The position numbers were made by a program, and so were the translations under genes. Of a stretch of DNA of 64,000 nt, positions 1 through 8,818 are shown piece by piece. This DNA comes from Phyllobacterium sophorae (GTDB taxonomy: Bacteria > Pseudomonadota > Alphaproteobacteria > Rhizobiales > Rhizobiaceae). The notes below the pieces were generated by a model that saw nothing but the letters and a program-made list of their open reading frames with translations, was not told where the DNA came from and did not search any database. Positions within the stretch are counted from its first letter, which is position 1; every line of letters starts with the position of its first letter. The stretch lies in assembly GCF_003010965.1 (NCBI RefSeq), contig NZ_PGGM01000004.1, positions 301,180 to 365,179 of the forward strand, written 5' to 3'.

Positions 1-140
1 GCTGTGAGGTTGGTAGTAGAGAAGTCTCCAACCGTCAGCGCACTCAGTGTATCAACAGCTACAGGGGTATTACCTTCTTCTACAACAACACGAGCACCGG
101 AGGAGGCAGTAGGTTTATGTTGTATATCTTGAATTGGCAT
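1..140 (-). CDS. Partial phage virion-region protein (N-terminus only)
   Basis: Not in any longer reading frame because the window cuts it. Reading the minus strand from an ATG at 140 gives an open frame of 46 residues beginning MPIQDIQHKPTASSGARVVV and running off position 1. An AGGAAGT ribosome-binding site sits just upstream, inside the last codons of the preceding gene, whose stop is at 142-144; the two are separated by one base, as in the rest of this operon. The family is not recognisable from the fragment. Its place after the tail fibre suggests a late phage gene. Confidence 0.6.
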   Translation of the reverse strand, partial: MPIQDIQHKPTASSGARVVVEEGNTPVAVDTLSALTVGDFSTTNLT

Positions 141-141
141 A

Positions 142-513
142 TTACTTCCTAATTAAAAAGTCCTCATCGTCAATATCTACGACAGGGGTAATATCAACCA
201 GCGGCTTAGGTAGTGAGCCATGAGCATCTTCCTTTGCCATCTGCTGTAGTTGCATTATCTGTAGGTTCTGGTTGACTTCGTTAGCCTTAACCATCTCATT
301 CCGGAAAGACTCGATAGCTGCACCCTGTTGTCGGCTCTGTTGAGCGTTCTCAATGAGCAACGTTGGGAGCCAAGCGACAGCACAGCCCCAATGGTCAACT
401 GGCTCTCCAGTGTTGGGATTAGTACCCCGTATCTGAGTGAACCAATTGCACTTCAAACCAAGACAATCGCCTTTGATTAGAGGACAGAAATCACCGGGTT
501 TTAATTCTTTCAT
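142..513 (-). CDS. Conserved podophage protein with N-terminal cysteines
   Basis: 123 residues, function unknown. The N-terminal part carries four cysteines (CPLIKGDC, LKCNW, WGCAVAW), a pattern that recurs in small proteins near the tail genes of many podophages; they could bind a metal or an Fe-S cluster, which is inference. The middle is a predicted Q/N-rich helix and the C-terminus is acidic. It follows the small coiled-coil gene 570-752 in the late operon and precedes the partial gene at 1-140. No strong ribosome-binding site is visible. Confidence 0.6.
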   Translation of the reverse strand: MKELKPGDFCPLIKGDCLGLKCNWFTQIRGTNPNTGEPVDHWGCAVAWLPTLLIENAQQSRQQGAAIESFRNEMVKANEVNQNLQIMQLQQMAKEDAHGSLPKPLVDITPVVDIDDEDFLIRK

Positions 514-569
514 TATAAATAGCCTTATAAATATTTTTAAAATGTATGGGGCATTCGCGCCCCACTGTG

Positions 570-752
570 TTACTTACTTAGTTCTGCAATCTGTGCATCC
601 ACTTTGGCAATCTGGGCCTCATGGTAAGCCTTCTCACTAGCCTTAAGTTCAGCACTATCCCACTGACGAGACAGGCTTTCCTCCTTGAAGGCAATCATAT
701 GGGCTTTTTGTGCCTGTAGATTACTGATTTCAGCTTTAATTACTTCCGACAT
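570..752 (-). CDS. Small coiled-coil phage protein
   Basis: 60 residues, almost entirely charged and heptad-like (repeated KAEISNLQAQKAHM and EAQIAKVDAQIAELSK blocks), so probably one long helix or coiled coil. A good AAGGAG site lies before the ATG. It is 12 bases from the end of the tail-fibre gene in the same late operon. It could be a fibre chaperone or a lysis accessory protein; nothing in the sequence decides this. Confidence 0.6.
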   Translation of the reverse strand: MSEVIKAEISNLQAQKAHMIAFKEESLSRQWDSAELKASEKAYHEAQIAKVDAQIAELSK

Positions 753-764
753 AACAACTCCTTG

Positions 765-1976
765 TTAGTTTTTCTGAGCCACAATAAAGTCCACATAGGC
801 CACAGCGAAATCCATTGCCGTACCAGTGAAGGTATGACCGTGGGTATCCATAGTTAGAGAGTGGGTGTGGCTTCCACCCGTACCAGCAGCACCAGAAGTG
901 ACCGAGAACGAGTGAGTGTGGTTAGTACTAATACCACTCGTAGTACCAGAGTAGGTGTGGGCATGGTCGCCAGCAGCGTTTGTATTAAAGCCAGCAACGA
1001 AACCATCGTTCGTCTTATATTCGACACCGGTAGAGCCACTACCACCGGCAGTAACAAGGTTCTGAGTGTTTGAGTGAGCGTGACTACCATTAGTGGAAGT
1101 AGTACCAGAGTAGTTATGAGAATGGTCAGCACTGACTGTACCCGTTGTACCAGAGACAGCGTGAGTATGGCTCGGAATCTGAGCAGTCGTCAGGGTCGTT
1201 GCACCAACCGTACCAGTCACCACAACGTTATTGAGAGTACCAGCAGGTGTACGCGAGGCAAACACGGTCGTGAAGGCTGTTGAACCACCCGTGGACACGG
1301 AACCAGAAACAAGACGAAGAGCCTTATTGTTGTGCGTGGTGTCTTTCGTCCAACCTGGAGGGGCATTCGTCTGTTGGAAAAGCATCCGAGTACCAGCGGG
1401 CAAATAAGCCCACGCACCTACGAATTCCGTTGCTGTGATAGTTCCAGATGCCGTGATATCCGTAAACCCGGTATAAGCACCTGAGATAGACGCGTTAGGG
1501 ACAATACCCGTCAAATCGCCAGCGGCAGCACGGTTATACCCAGTGACTATCCAACCACCAGTGCCAGAGGCAGCGGTACTCGAATATACGAGGGTATAAA
1601 TCCCACCAGAGCAGATGTCGTTCGCAACTAGGGCGGTATCACCACTAGAAGTCAGGCGTCTGAGTGACTTAGCACCAAGAAGGTTGATGTTTATCGTGGC
1701 AGCTACGTCATTGTTGATGTGTGCCTTAAAGCTGACCACTCGACCATCAGTCAGTGTGGTGAACGAAGAGGAAGCGGTTAGGTTGTATGCCGATGCCGTA
1801 CCAGTACTTGTGTTCGAACCGGAGATATCGTTGAGAAGTTGTTTTACACGAGTCATCATCTGGCGAGCAGAGTTATTGACTGTGCTAGGAAGCTGACCTT
1901 CCACCCAGTTGATGTCACCATCAGCAGTATCGTTGTTGGACGGAGTTAAGCTCCAGTCCCAAATGCTACCAGCCAT
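765..1976 (-). CDS. Tail fibre / collar-type receptor-binding protein
   Basis: 403 residues. The first 60 residues (WDWSLTPSNNDTADGDINWVEGQ, then NNSARQMMTRVKQLL) match the N-terminal virion-attachment region seen in many phage tail fibres. A collar-like segment with PPGWT follows near residue 205. The C-terminal 130 residues are rich in S, T and G with repeated HxH pairs (HSHN, HAHS, HAHT, HTHS, HTHS, HGHT). In T4-type fibre tips such HxH pairs bind iron along the trimer axis, so a metal-stabilised trimeric needle is likely. The end (AMDFAVAYVDFIVAQKN) is typical of such fibres. An AGGAG site precedes the ATG. Confidence 0.8.
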   Translation of the reverse strand: MAGSIWDWSLTPSNNDTADGDINWVEGQLPSTVNNSARQMMTRVKQLLNDISGSNTSTGTASAYNLTASSSFTTLTDGRVVSFKAHINNDVAATININLLGAKSLRRLTSSGDTALVANDICSGGIYTLVYSSTAASGTGGWIVTGYNRAAAGDLTGIVPNASISGAYTGFTDITASGTITATEFVGAWAYLPAGTRMLFQQTNAPPGWTKDTTHNNKALRLVSGSVSTGGSTAFTTVFASRTPAGTLNNVVVTGTVGATTLTTAQIPSHTHAVSGTTGTVSADHSHNYSGTTSTNGSHAHSNTQNLVTAGGSGSTGVEYKTNDGFVAGFNTNAAGDHAHTYSGTTSGISTNHTHSFSVTSGAAGTGGSHTHSLTMDTHGHTFTGTAMDFAVAYVDFIVAQKN

Positions 1977-1990
1977 ATGTGGCTCCTAAA

Positions 1991-2734
1991 TTAAATATTG
2001 AATGAAAATGGATTTGGTTGTTGTTTCTGACGACCTTGCTGAAATGCAGCAATTTGCTCTTGCAGACTCGGACCCTGTGCAGCACTTTGCATAGGAGCCA
2101 TTTCAGGGGCTTCCATAGCAGCCTCACCTAGCGAGGAGAGTGCGTTTAGAATACCACCTTCAGTGCTCGTCTTTCCGTTATCGCCAGTTGTCTGCTTACC
2201 CTTAAGTAACCTCATCAAACCTTTCGGCTCTTCAGGCGCTTCAGGAGAAGCTTGTGCAACTTGTGCAGGAGCTTGTGGTGTATCACCCGTCGGATTAGGT
2301 GGTGGAGTGGCACCATTATAAGCAGCGGACAGCCAAGGGGCAGCGTTAGTACCCTTCCCTCCAGCACCCCATACTCCGGGGTTACCACCACCAATGTGCA
2401 TACTCCCCGGCTGCATATAACCTTCACCAGCACCAAAACCAGTAATACCGGCTCGTTTGCCCTGGCGGACTATTTCTTCGAAGATGGGACGGTCTTCAGG
2501 ATTGTTCCAATCAAGCTTCCGGTCACCTTTGTAAAAGAATGCGTCTGCTGCATTGCCATGGTCATGACGATGTGAACCAACACGGTTAGGCCCCTCACCC
2601 TCTTGACCTCCTGAGAAGACCTCCATAGTCAAGCCCAAGTCCTTGAGGTACTGCAACTGCTTTGCAAGGGATGGATTTATGGGTTGATTGCGTGTCGCAC
2701 CTTGGTTTGCGTAACGGATGTAGTCATAGGCCAT
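1991..2734 (-). CDS. M15-type peptidase domain protein (virion lysin or endolysin)
   Basis: 247 residues. The N-terminal half resembles D-Ala-D-Ala carboxypeptidase/endopeptidases of family M15: H57xxGxAxD64 and a later SMHIGG histidine (H113) are in the spacing expected for zinc ligands. Such enzymes cut peptidoglycan cross-links. After residue 125 the protein is P/Q-rich and ends in a low-complexity tail (QQGRQKQQPNPFSFNI), similar in style to the end of the neighbouring transglycosylase. Its ATG overlaps the upstream stop by one base (TAATG at 2732-2736). The long tail and virion context suggest a structural, virion-borne enzyme rather than a free endolysin, but both are possible. Confidence 0.7.
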   Translation of the reverse strand: MAYDYIRYANQGATRNQPINPSLAKQLQYLKDLGLTMEVFSGGQEGEGPNRVGSHRHDHGNAADAFFYKGDRKLDWNNPEDRPIFEEIVRQGKRAGITGFGAGEGYMQPGSMHIGGGNPGVWGAGGKGTNAAPWLSAAYNGATPPPNPTGDTPQAPAQVAQASPEAPEEPKGLMRLLKGKQTTGDNGKTSTEGGILNALSSLGEAAMEAPEMAPMQSAAQGPSLQEQIAAFQQGRQKQQPNPFSFNI

Positions 2735-3399
2735 TATACAAAGCCCTTTTGTTTCTTTTTCGATTGGATGTATTGGTTGACGTATTGTGCCAAGGCAGGA
2801 CTAGACTGATTAGCCGATTGCATAGGAGTTAATTGAGGAGCTTCCTGAGTAGGAGTAAGTTTTTGTAGGGCACTAAAGATACCACCTGTCGTACTCGTCT
2901 CTTCTTCTACTGGTTCTTCCTCTTTGTCCTTCCCGTAGGCAAGTGCCATAACAATACCGGGCACATTCAGCTTGCGGGGAGCAGGAGCATTTCCACCACT
3001 ACCACCAGAACTAGAACTAGATGGATTGCCTAAAGCGGCATTGAACTTCTGTTCGTACTCTCCGACCGAGGTACCTAGAGAGTCTTTTCTGTTGAGTTTA
3101 CCTACAGACCCATCACCACCTAGCCAAGCTTGAGCAGCCTTACCGGGGTCACCATACCTATTGACATAACCTCCGAACTGGTTGTCGAAGATGGCGTCTT
3201 GGATAGCAGGGTTGGTCAAAAACTCTTCGGTAGATACACGACGACCCAGAGCCTTTTCGCTCCAAGGGCCAATATTGGCTTCCATGATTTGATAGCGGCC
3301 TAAGGCTCTACCCATCTTGGGGTGCGTAGGCCCAATGGCCTTATAGTCGCCACTGCCAGCACTCTCTATAGAAGCGATAGCGTCTCTATATTGTTGCAT
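2734..3399 (-). CDS. Lytic transglycosylase-like protein
   Basis: 221 residues. The opening IASIESAGSGDYKAIGP...GRALGRYQIMEANIGPW is the SLT-type lysozyme-fold signature: catalytic glutamate E12 in an IES motif, then the G-RYQIM core. It should cleave the glycan backbone of peptidoglycan, probably locally during DNA ejection. The C-terminal half is low complexity and shares a TPTQEAPQLTPMQSA-like segment with the following M15 protein, which suggests related virion-attachment tails. The gene is followed with one-base overlap by the M15 gene, so the phage makes a glycan cutter and a peptide cutter in sequence. Confidence 0.78.
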   Translation of the reverse strand: MQQYRDAIASIESAGSGDYKAIGPTHPKMGRALGRYQIMEANIGPWSEKALGRRVSTEEFLTNPAIQDAIFDNQFGGYVNRYGDPGKAAQAWLGGDGSVGKLNRKDSLGTSVGEYEQKFNAALGNPSSSSSGGSGGNAPAPRKLNVPGIVMALAYGKDKEEEPVEEETSTTGGIFSALQKLTPTQEAPQLTPMQSANQSSPALAQYVNQYIQSKKKQKGFV

Positions 3400-3444
3400 T
3401 TATATCTTCTTCTCAAAATGTATAAAATAGAAATTTAGAAAATA

Positions 3445-3483
3445 AGGGGTCAGCAAGGTAAAGGAGCAAACCCCCTGACCCCT
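3445..3483 (-). terminator. Rho-independent terminator after the 547-aa ejection-type gene
   Basis: Perfect 9-bp stem AGGGGTCAG / CTGACCCCT with a long loop; on the minus strand it is followed by TTATTTTCTAAATTT. It separates the ejection-protein genes from the two lysin genes. Confidence 0.7.
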
Positions 3484-3510
3484 ACCTCGACTATTAACTA
3501 GACGAGTATA

Positions 3511-5154
3511 TTAATATGGATTAGCAATATCGACGGCAGCACCACCAACACGATGACCTAAGCCACCAACCAGTAGAGCACCTAGAAGTCCTGCCTCTAG
3601 AGCTTGTGGAGCTTTATCATTGGTACCTGCACCTTGCATAGCGGCTATAATCAGCCTACGCGCTTCATCATTAGGAAGCTTACCTTGCTTAACTGACTTG
3701 TGTATCTTATTTATGATTTCACCAGCAGTGAAGTTTTTGCCACCTGCCTTAGTCCCACCTTTGAGAAGTAGGTTAGCTAAGTGTTCATCGATATCAGTAC
3801 GACGACCATCTTTGACAGTCTCTATTTTACGACGAAGTGCATTCCAAGTTCGGTTGGATAGACTCTGAGGTCCACCAATCTCAACAGGAGCTTTCTTCGT
3901 AATCTTTGAAGCAGCTTCTCTATTCAAACCAACCCCCAAAGACCTCTGCATACCTCTGTTAGCATCCGCTACGATAGCAGGACTCCACAGACGTTCCAGA
4001 AAGTCATCGGCTCGGTCACCGAAGAGGTCATTAAGCTTACGCTGATTTGCCTGTCTCTTGAAGAACTGATACGCCTTGTCGTGGTCACCACCAAAGTCAA
4101 TCAGCTTGTCTTGAAAGAATTGCTTCTGGGCTTTGATACCCTTTGAATCTCCCGCTTGAGGTGTAAACCAATCAGCAAGGCCACCGACTTCACGCTTAGC
4201 CTGAGAGACACTGCTCCCATAAACATCTTCGATAACATCTCGACCCTTACCCGGACTTCTTGCAATCCTATTAAGTTCTGCAAGCGTACGGTCTTCATCA
4301 ATGGGTAGGGGTATAGGATGGTGGTGAAGGTATTCCTGAATTTGATGACTGGATGGGGTATCTTCTATTCCGGGGATGTTCTCTTTGAGAATCTTAGGAA
4401 TTTGGTTTCCACCAACCGTATCATTATATTCTTTAGCAGCGGTATAGAGTTCTTTACCACCGACACGGTTAGGCGCGAGACCTAGTTTTGAAAGACCCTT
4501 CTGAACAACATTACTAACTAAAGGGGCGGCAGCAGGACCGAGAGCACCAAAGGCACCACCGGTAAGCATTCCCTGTTCTACGTCTTCCCCTCTAACTGCT
4601 GCATCAGCACCACCTAGGGCAGTACCAGTAGCACCACCTAGTCCGACACGAGTAGCGAAGCCTAGTCCACCAGTAAGTCCAGGAATAGACCTCGCACCGG
4701 TAGCTATTGCCCCACCGGGGAGAGCCATAAGGGCACCAGTACCGGCAGCAGCACCAGTGAGTTCACCGGCAGTAGCAGCATAAGGATGATACTCCTTCGA
4801 CTGCTTACCAGCTTCCTCACTGTACTTACGTGCCTCCTCCCAAGTCTGGCCTGTGGTATCACGACCAACCATAGAAGTAGGAAGGTGTGTATCTAGCCAT
4901 GCGTCAGCATCCAAATAGCGTTCTTTGAGCCATGGGCCGACAATAGGTACTCCGTTAGCAAAGCCTTGGCCGAAGGCAGTGTATTCACCCTCTTCACCCC
5001 TAAGCCTTGATTGTTCGGCTGAGTCGCTAAAACTACGAATGTCATCAATAGTGACGCCCTCAGACGCAATGTACCCGTCGATATCTTGTTCGGGGGCATT
5101 CTGTTCCGCCATCTTTCTGACGTTACGTTTGATACGTGCGAGGTCTTTCGCCAT
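3511..5154 (-). CDS. Large internal virion / DNA-ejection-type protein
   Basis: 547 residues with no catalytic motif that I recognise. Residues about 125-220 are glycine- and alanine-rich and hydrophobic (AATAGELTGAAAGTGALMAL, LGGATGTALGG), like the membrane-active segments of phage ejection proteins. The rest is charged and helical, with a small hydrophobic C-terminus. Its position downstream of the head-tail genes and upstream of two peptidoglycan hydrolases fits the ejectosome block of podophages. It starts two bases after the stop of the preceding gene. Ejection role is inferred from position and composition. Confidence 0.6.
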   Translation of the reverse strand: MAKDLARIKRNVRKMAEQNAPEQDIDGYIASEGVTIDDIRSFSDSAEQSRLRGEEGEYTAFGQGFANGVPIVGPWLKERYLDADAWLDTHLPTSMVGRDTTGQTWEEARKYSEEAGKQSKEYHPYAATAGELTGAAAGTGALMALPGGAIATGARSIPGLTGGLGFATRVGLGGATGTALGGADAAVRGEDVEQGMLTGGAFGALGPAAAPLVSNVVQKGLSKLGLAPNRVGGKELYTAAKEYNDTVGGNQIPKILKENIPGIEDTPSSHQIQEYLHHHPIPLPIDEDRTLAELNRIARSPGKGRDVIEDVYGSSVSQAKREVGGLADWFTPQAGDSKGIKAQKQFFQDKLIDFGGDHDKAYQFFKRQANQRKLNDLFGDRADDFLERLWSPAIVADANRGMQRSLGVGLNREAASKITKKAPVEIGGPQSLSNRTWNALRRKIETVKDGRRTDIDEHLANLLLKGGTKAGGKNFTAGEIINKIHKSVKQGKLPNDEARRLIIAAMQGAGTNDKAPQALEAGLLGALLVGGLGHRVGGAAVDIANPY

Positions 5155-5156
5155 TA

Positions 5157-7184
5157 TTAATCCAATCCGTATTTGGTTTTATAGTTTGTTTTCCCATCAG
5201 CTTGAGGAGCCGTAGGTTGTCCCTGAGCAGCAGAAGTGCCGGGAGATACATGGATATTAGTTGGTGTAGGTCCACTCTCAGCAGCCTTGAGTGCATCTTG
5301 ACGTGCCTGTTCAGGTGGCATTGATGCACGACGAGCAGCAATCTTATGCAGGCGAGAAACCTCCGCCTTGTACTCGTTTAGAGCCTGTAGCCAATCCTTA
5401 GGCGAAAGGGTGTAGTTCTGGAGTCTCTGAAGAGCACCCTGAGCTTTCTGACCTTCTGCCTCAGTAATCTGACCACCACCACGGAGAGAGTTAAACGCCG
5501 TGAGGAACGAACCATTGACAACCTTATCGACGCGCGAAAGGAAATCACGTCCTTCTGGGGTAACGGCAATATTGTTCATACTAGCCATACCGTCCAGCAG
5601 ACCTGTGGAGTTATCGATACCCGGATGACTCTCTAGGATATTCAATTCACCTAGGGCTGCACCCGTGTCACTATTGACCTTATCGAAAGCGAGCAGAGAT
5701 TCACCCTGTCCCTTACCATAGGCCCCACCCTCACGCTTAAGACGTTCTTCTTCCTCAGGAGTACGTACCGTTTGACCGGGGAGATTAACTTCTTCCCATT
5801 CACCAGTATCCTTACGTCTTTGCCAAGTGTGTACGGTACCATTCGCGTCGGTTGTCCGTTCGATACCTGCGAAATAACCACCAGCACCACCTGAGCCACC
5901 ACCGTTCTTCTGGTCAATGAACTCCTTGAGTAGTTCTGGGTTTCGAGCCATAGCCTCAGCTTCAGCAGCACTCATACCCTGACCAGTGAGCCAATCGTAA
6001 GTAGCCCTTTGCTGACCGATAAGTTCTTTCTGACCCATCTGGAGCTTCCGTCTGGCGTCTATCCGTTGAAGGAGAGCATTACCTTGGTCCGGGAACCTAG
6101 GGTCCAGATTTGCAAGAGCAGCACCGATGACTGAGAAATCAAAGAAAGGTTGTTTTTCTTCCTTGAAGGGGTTTTCAGCACTAGCATTGGGAGCCGCCGG
6201 AAAACGTGGTGCGTTGTCCAGGTAATCCGACTGAGGAGTAAAACTCTCGTTACCCGTCACCTTTGGAGCATCTGGGAATCGACCATCTTGTTTCGTCAGA
6301 GCTTCCTGACGCAGACGTTGCTCTTCGGGCAATTGTGTACCGGAAGGAGCGAAGATACCACCAAGAATTAGGTTATTAATGTCATCATCGACAGCCCCAG
6401 TAGTAGCAGGAGCATCGTTAGCAGGAATATCCTGCATCTTATCGAACCTACGCTCGTGAGGGTTAGTAGGAACAGGGGAAGCAGGAGCCTGAGGGGCAGC
6501 GTTAGGAGCAGCAACATCAGGGATGTTCTGCATCTTATCGAACCTACCAGCATTAGGAGCGTCAGGAGTCCTCGTATATTCAGCCCCCGGTAAATTACCG
6601 AGAACCTTGTCCCAGATGTTAGGCTCTTCAGCTACAGGAGTCTGTGAACCGATTGCGGTACCAAACTGAGTAGCTAGGTCTTGAATGTTCTTTTCTTTAC
6701 GAGCACGAGCAGCATCAACCTTTGCTTTAATTTCGTTAGCCTTGGGGTTAGCAGCCGTGTAGGGTTTAGCAGAACGAAGGAATTCCTCTTCCTCCATCTG
6801 TTCCGACAGAGCATCCTCTTCCATAATCCGCTTAGCTGCTTCAGCCTTAGGATTATTGCTATAAGCAAATCCTGAGTCACGAGCCGCACGAGATTCAGAC
6901 TGACGGTAGTCATTCAGGAGGGGTATATCCGCCATGAAGCCACCACTAGGTGTATTCACGATAGGACGACCCTTCCCTGCCTGTTCCTGTACTAGGACTT
7001 CAGGGTCAATTACCGGAAGGGCTGTAGATTTCTTATCACGAAAGGCTTTCTGCTTCTCAGCTTCTTCCCTAGCGGCTTTGTTCTTAGCCCTTATAGCATT
7101 CTGAGACTCTAAGGTTTTCTTGACCTTAGCTTGTCTCGGAGTCTCTTCGGCAGAGCCAAAAAGGAAATCAAAAATACCAGCCAT
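5157..7184 (-). CDS. Large virion protein with C-terminal helical domain common in podophages
   Basis: 675 residues from the ATG at 7184, chosen because GGAG lies 6 bases upstream; an in-frame TTG four codons earlier would bury that site. The N-terminus (MAGIFDFLFG) is followed by a long charged coiled coil, then low-complexity stretches with a repeated RFDKMQ(N/D)IP motif near residues 215 and 250. The C-terminal third (LESHPGIDNSTGLLDG, then FNSLRGGGQITEAEGQKA) is a helical domain I recognise from many podophage structural proteins of unknown role. Probably an internal or ejection protein. Confidence 0.62.
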   Translation of the reverse strand: MAGIFDFLFGSAEETPRQAKVKKTLESQNAIRAKNKAAREEAEKQKAFRDKKSTALPVIDPEVLVQEQAGKGRPIVNTPSGGFMADIPLLNDYRQSESRAARDSGFAYSNNPKAEAAKRIMEEDALSEQMEEEEFLRSAKPYTAANPKANEIKAKVDAARARKEKNIQDLATQFGTAIGSQTPVAEEPNIWDKVLGNLPGAEYTRTPDAPNAGRFDKMQNIPDVAAPNAAPQAPASPVPTNPHERRFDKMQDIPANDAPATTGAVDDDINNLILGGIFAPSGTQLPEEQRLRQEALTKQDGRFPDAPKVTGNESFTPQSDYLDNAPRFPAAPNASAENPFKEEKQPFFDFSVIGAALANLDPRFPDQGNALLQRIDARRKLQMGQKELIGQQRATYDWLTGQGMSAAEAEAMARNPELLKEFIDQKNGGGSGGAGGYFAGIERTTDANGTVHTWQRRKDTGEWEEVNLPGQTVRTPEEEERLKREGGAYGKGQGESLLAFDKVNSDTGAALGELNILESHPGIDNSTGLLDGMASMNNIAVTPEGRDFLSRVDKVVNGSFLTAFNSLRGGGQITEAEGQKAQGALQRLQNYTLSPKDWLQALNEYKAEVSRLHKIAARRASMPPEQARQDALKAAESGPTPTNIHVSPGTSAAQGQPTAPQADGKTNYKTKYGLD

Positions 7185-7196
7185 TATATTCTCCAA

Positions 7197-8642
7197 TTAG
7201 CGAAGCTTGCTATAGTCCACAGACTTATAGGACTTACCCTTGTGTTTGAACTTACCAACCGCTTCAGGCTGTTTCCTCTCGACCTCCTGTGCCATAACAC
7301 CAAGGATGCCGACTTTACCTTTAGGCTTCTCGTCATTCATTTCGTATTCGTAGACGTTATGTCCGCCCGGAGTCTTACCTACCTTCTTGACATCCTTTTT
7401 AAGACGTTCGTCAGAAGCAAAGTTAGTACCGGAGAACAAAGTACCTAGCGCACCTAAGATATTCATAGGCTGACTAGACTTACCCGACTGTGTACCGTAA
7501 CTACCAGCCGACTGTGTACCAGCCGAAAGAAGTCCACCAAGTCTCGACCAATCTTGCATATCGTATTGTGAGAACTGGTTGATAAGGTCGTCAAGCTGAC
7601 CCTGCGACATGTTGTCAATCTGACCACCAATCTGAGCCTGTTTGTCAGCGTCGTACGTCTTGTTCCCTTGGATAGTCGGAAGAGCCGAAATCATACCGAG
7701 GACGTTACTGAAGCCCGTGTTCTCTAGTCCACCAGCCCCCTGGAGAGCGGCCAACTTGTCACGGAATTGGTTCTGACCAATAGAAGCAGTGTTAGCACCA
7801 GCGTTTGCAATTCCACCGGCAGCATTAAGTGCGGTGTTCATGCCAGAAAGCTTGTTGTTAATGTCTTGCGACTTGTAACCAGTCAAACTATTAGCAACAT
7901 TAATATTGTTACCAATGTTCGTACCTTCCACACCAGCTACACCAGCGGCAGCATTACCTTGGATACCAAGACGCCCTTGCTGTTCACCAGAGATAGCGTT
8001 AGCAGCCTGAAGCTGACGGTCACGTTCTTGATTGTAGTTAGTGTATCGGAGGTCGTTGCTCGTCTTAGCTAAGCTATCTGCGAGAACACCCTGATTGGCC
8101 CCACTACCGTAACGTCCACCAGCAGCGAACATACGCGATGTGTCATCGAACACAGATTCCTGAGCATCAGAAACCATCTTGTCTATGTAGGGATTATTCT
8201 GGAGCATATCACCAGCAGCCGTACCAGAGAGGTATTGCTGTGCAGCACCCGGAGTACCTGCCTTGTCGTAGACGTTCTGCCAATTTGCAGCAGAGACATC
8301 ACCGAAGTCCTGTTCCAGTGCAGACGTATCAATCGGACCTACGTTCTGTGCATTGTCAGCTATATTCTGGTACAGAGGGATGGTGCTATTGATGTTATTA
8401 ACACCTTGGTCAACCGTAGGGTTAGAACCAGACTGACCCATAGCCAACATAGCGTCAGCAGCAGTCTTAGCACCCGGAGTCATACCATTGTTCTGGAACG
8501 TCTGGGCAGCAGCATTAATAGGAGCAGTCTGCAACTGTTGGTTCATGTTATTGTATTGAGTAGAACCGGGAGTGGCCCAAGCCGGATTGCCTGTGTTGTA
8601 GTTCTGGGCAGCAGTCTTGTTTTGACCGGAAGTATTTGCCAT
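7197..8642 (-). CDS. Virion protein ending in an S74-type intramolecular chaperone domain
   Basis: 481 residues. The body is N/Q/A/G-rich (YNTGNPAWATPGSTQYNNM near the start) like internal tail proteins. The last 75 residues hold a compact endosialidase-type chaperone/autoprotease signature: SDERLKKDV, YEYEM, GVMAQEVE, PEAVG, YKSVDYSKL. In fibres and tailspikes this peptidase S74 domain assists trimerisation and then often cleaves itself off; the catalytic serine would be in SDERLKKDV. Its presence on a non-fibre protein is known in some podophages. It lies in the ejection block, after the small genes at 8645-9222. Confidence 0.65.
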   Translation of the reverse strand: MANTSGQNKTAAQNYNTGNPAWATPGSTQYNNMNQQLQTAPINAAAQTFQNNGMTPGAKTAADAMLAMGQSGSNPTVDQGVNNINSTIPLYQNIADNAQNVGPIDTSALEQDFGDVSAANWQNVYDKAGTPGAAQQYLSGTAAGDMLQNNPYIDKMVSDAQESVFDDTSRMFAAGGRYGSGANQGVLADSLAKTSNDLRYTNYNQERDRQLQAANAISGEQQGRLGIQGNAAAGVAGVEGTNIGNNINVANSLTGYKSQDINNKLSGMNTALNAAGGIANAGANTASIGQNQFRDKLAALQGAGGLENTGFSNVLGMISALPTIQGNKTYDADKQAQIGGQIDNMSQGQLDDLINQFSQYDMQDWSRLGGLLSAGTQSAGSYGTQSGKSSQPMNILGALGTLFSGTNFASDERLKKDVKKVGKTPGGHNVYEYEMNDEKPKGKVGILGVMAQEVERKQPEAVGKFKHKGKSYKSVDYSKLR

Positions 8643-8644
8643 AT

Positions 8645-8818
8645 TTATTTTCCTTTCGGACCACCAAAACTATGCTTGGACTTGTCCCACATATTAGGCG
8701 ATAGGTCTGGTTTGGAATGGATGTGCTTAAGAAGACCGACAGACGGAGAACTAGGCCCTAACTTAGGGGCCTTTGCCTTAGCGACCTTCTTTATTGTGAC
8801 CCTCTTGAGCTTTGCCAT
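8645..8818 (-). CDS. Small basic phage protein (57 aa)
   Basis: A short gene recovered by reading the minus strand between two annotated genes. It encodes 57 residues starting MAKLKRVTIKKVAKAKAPKL, very lysine-rich at the N-terminus, and ends FGGPKGK. The ATG overlaps the stop of the upstream gene by one base (TAATG at 8816-8820), the same coupling used at four other junctions in this operon, which is the main reason to call it real. Function unknown; nucleic-acid binding is possible. Confidence 0.65.
   Translation of the reverse strand: MAKLKRVTIKKVAKAKAPKLGPSSPSVGLLKHIHSKPDLSPNMWDKSKHSFGGPKGK

Noticed and set aside
7185..7196. TTG start four codons upstream of the 675-aa virion gene
   Set aside because: The ribosome-binding GGAG lies inside this extension, so the ATG at 7184 is preferred.
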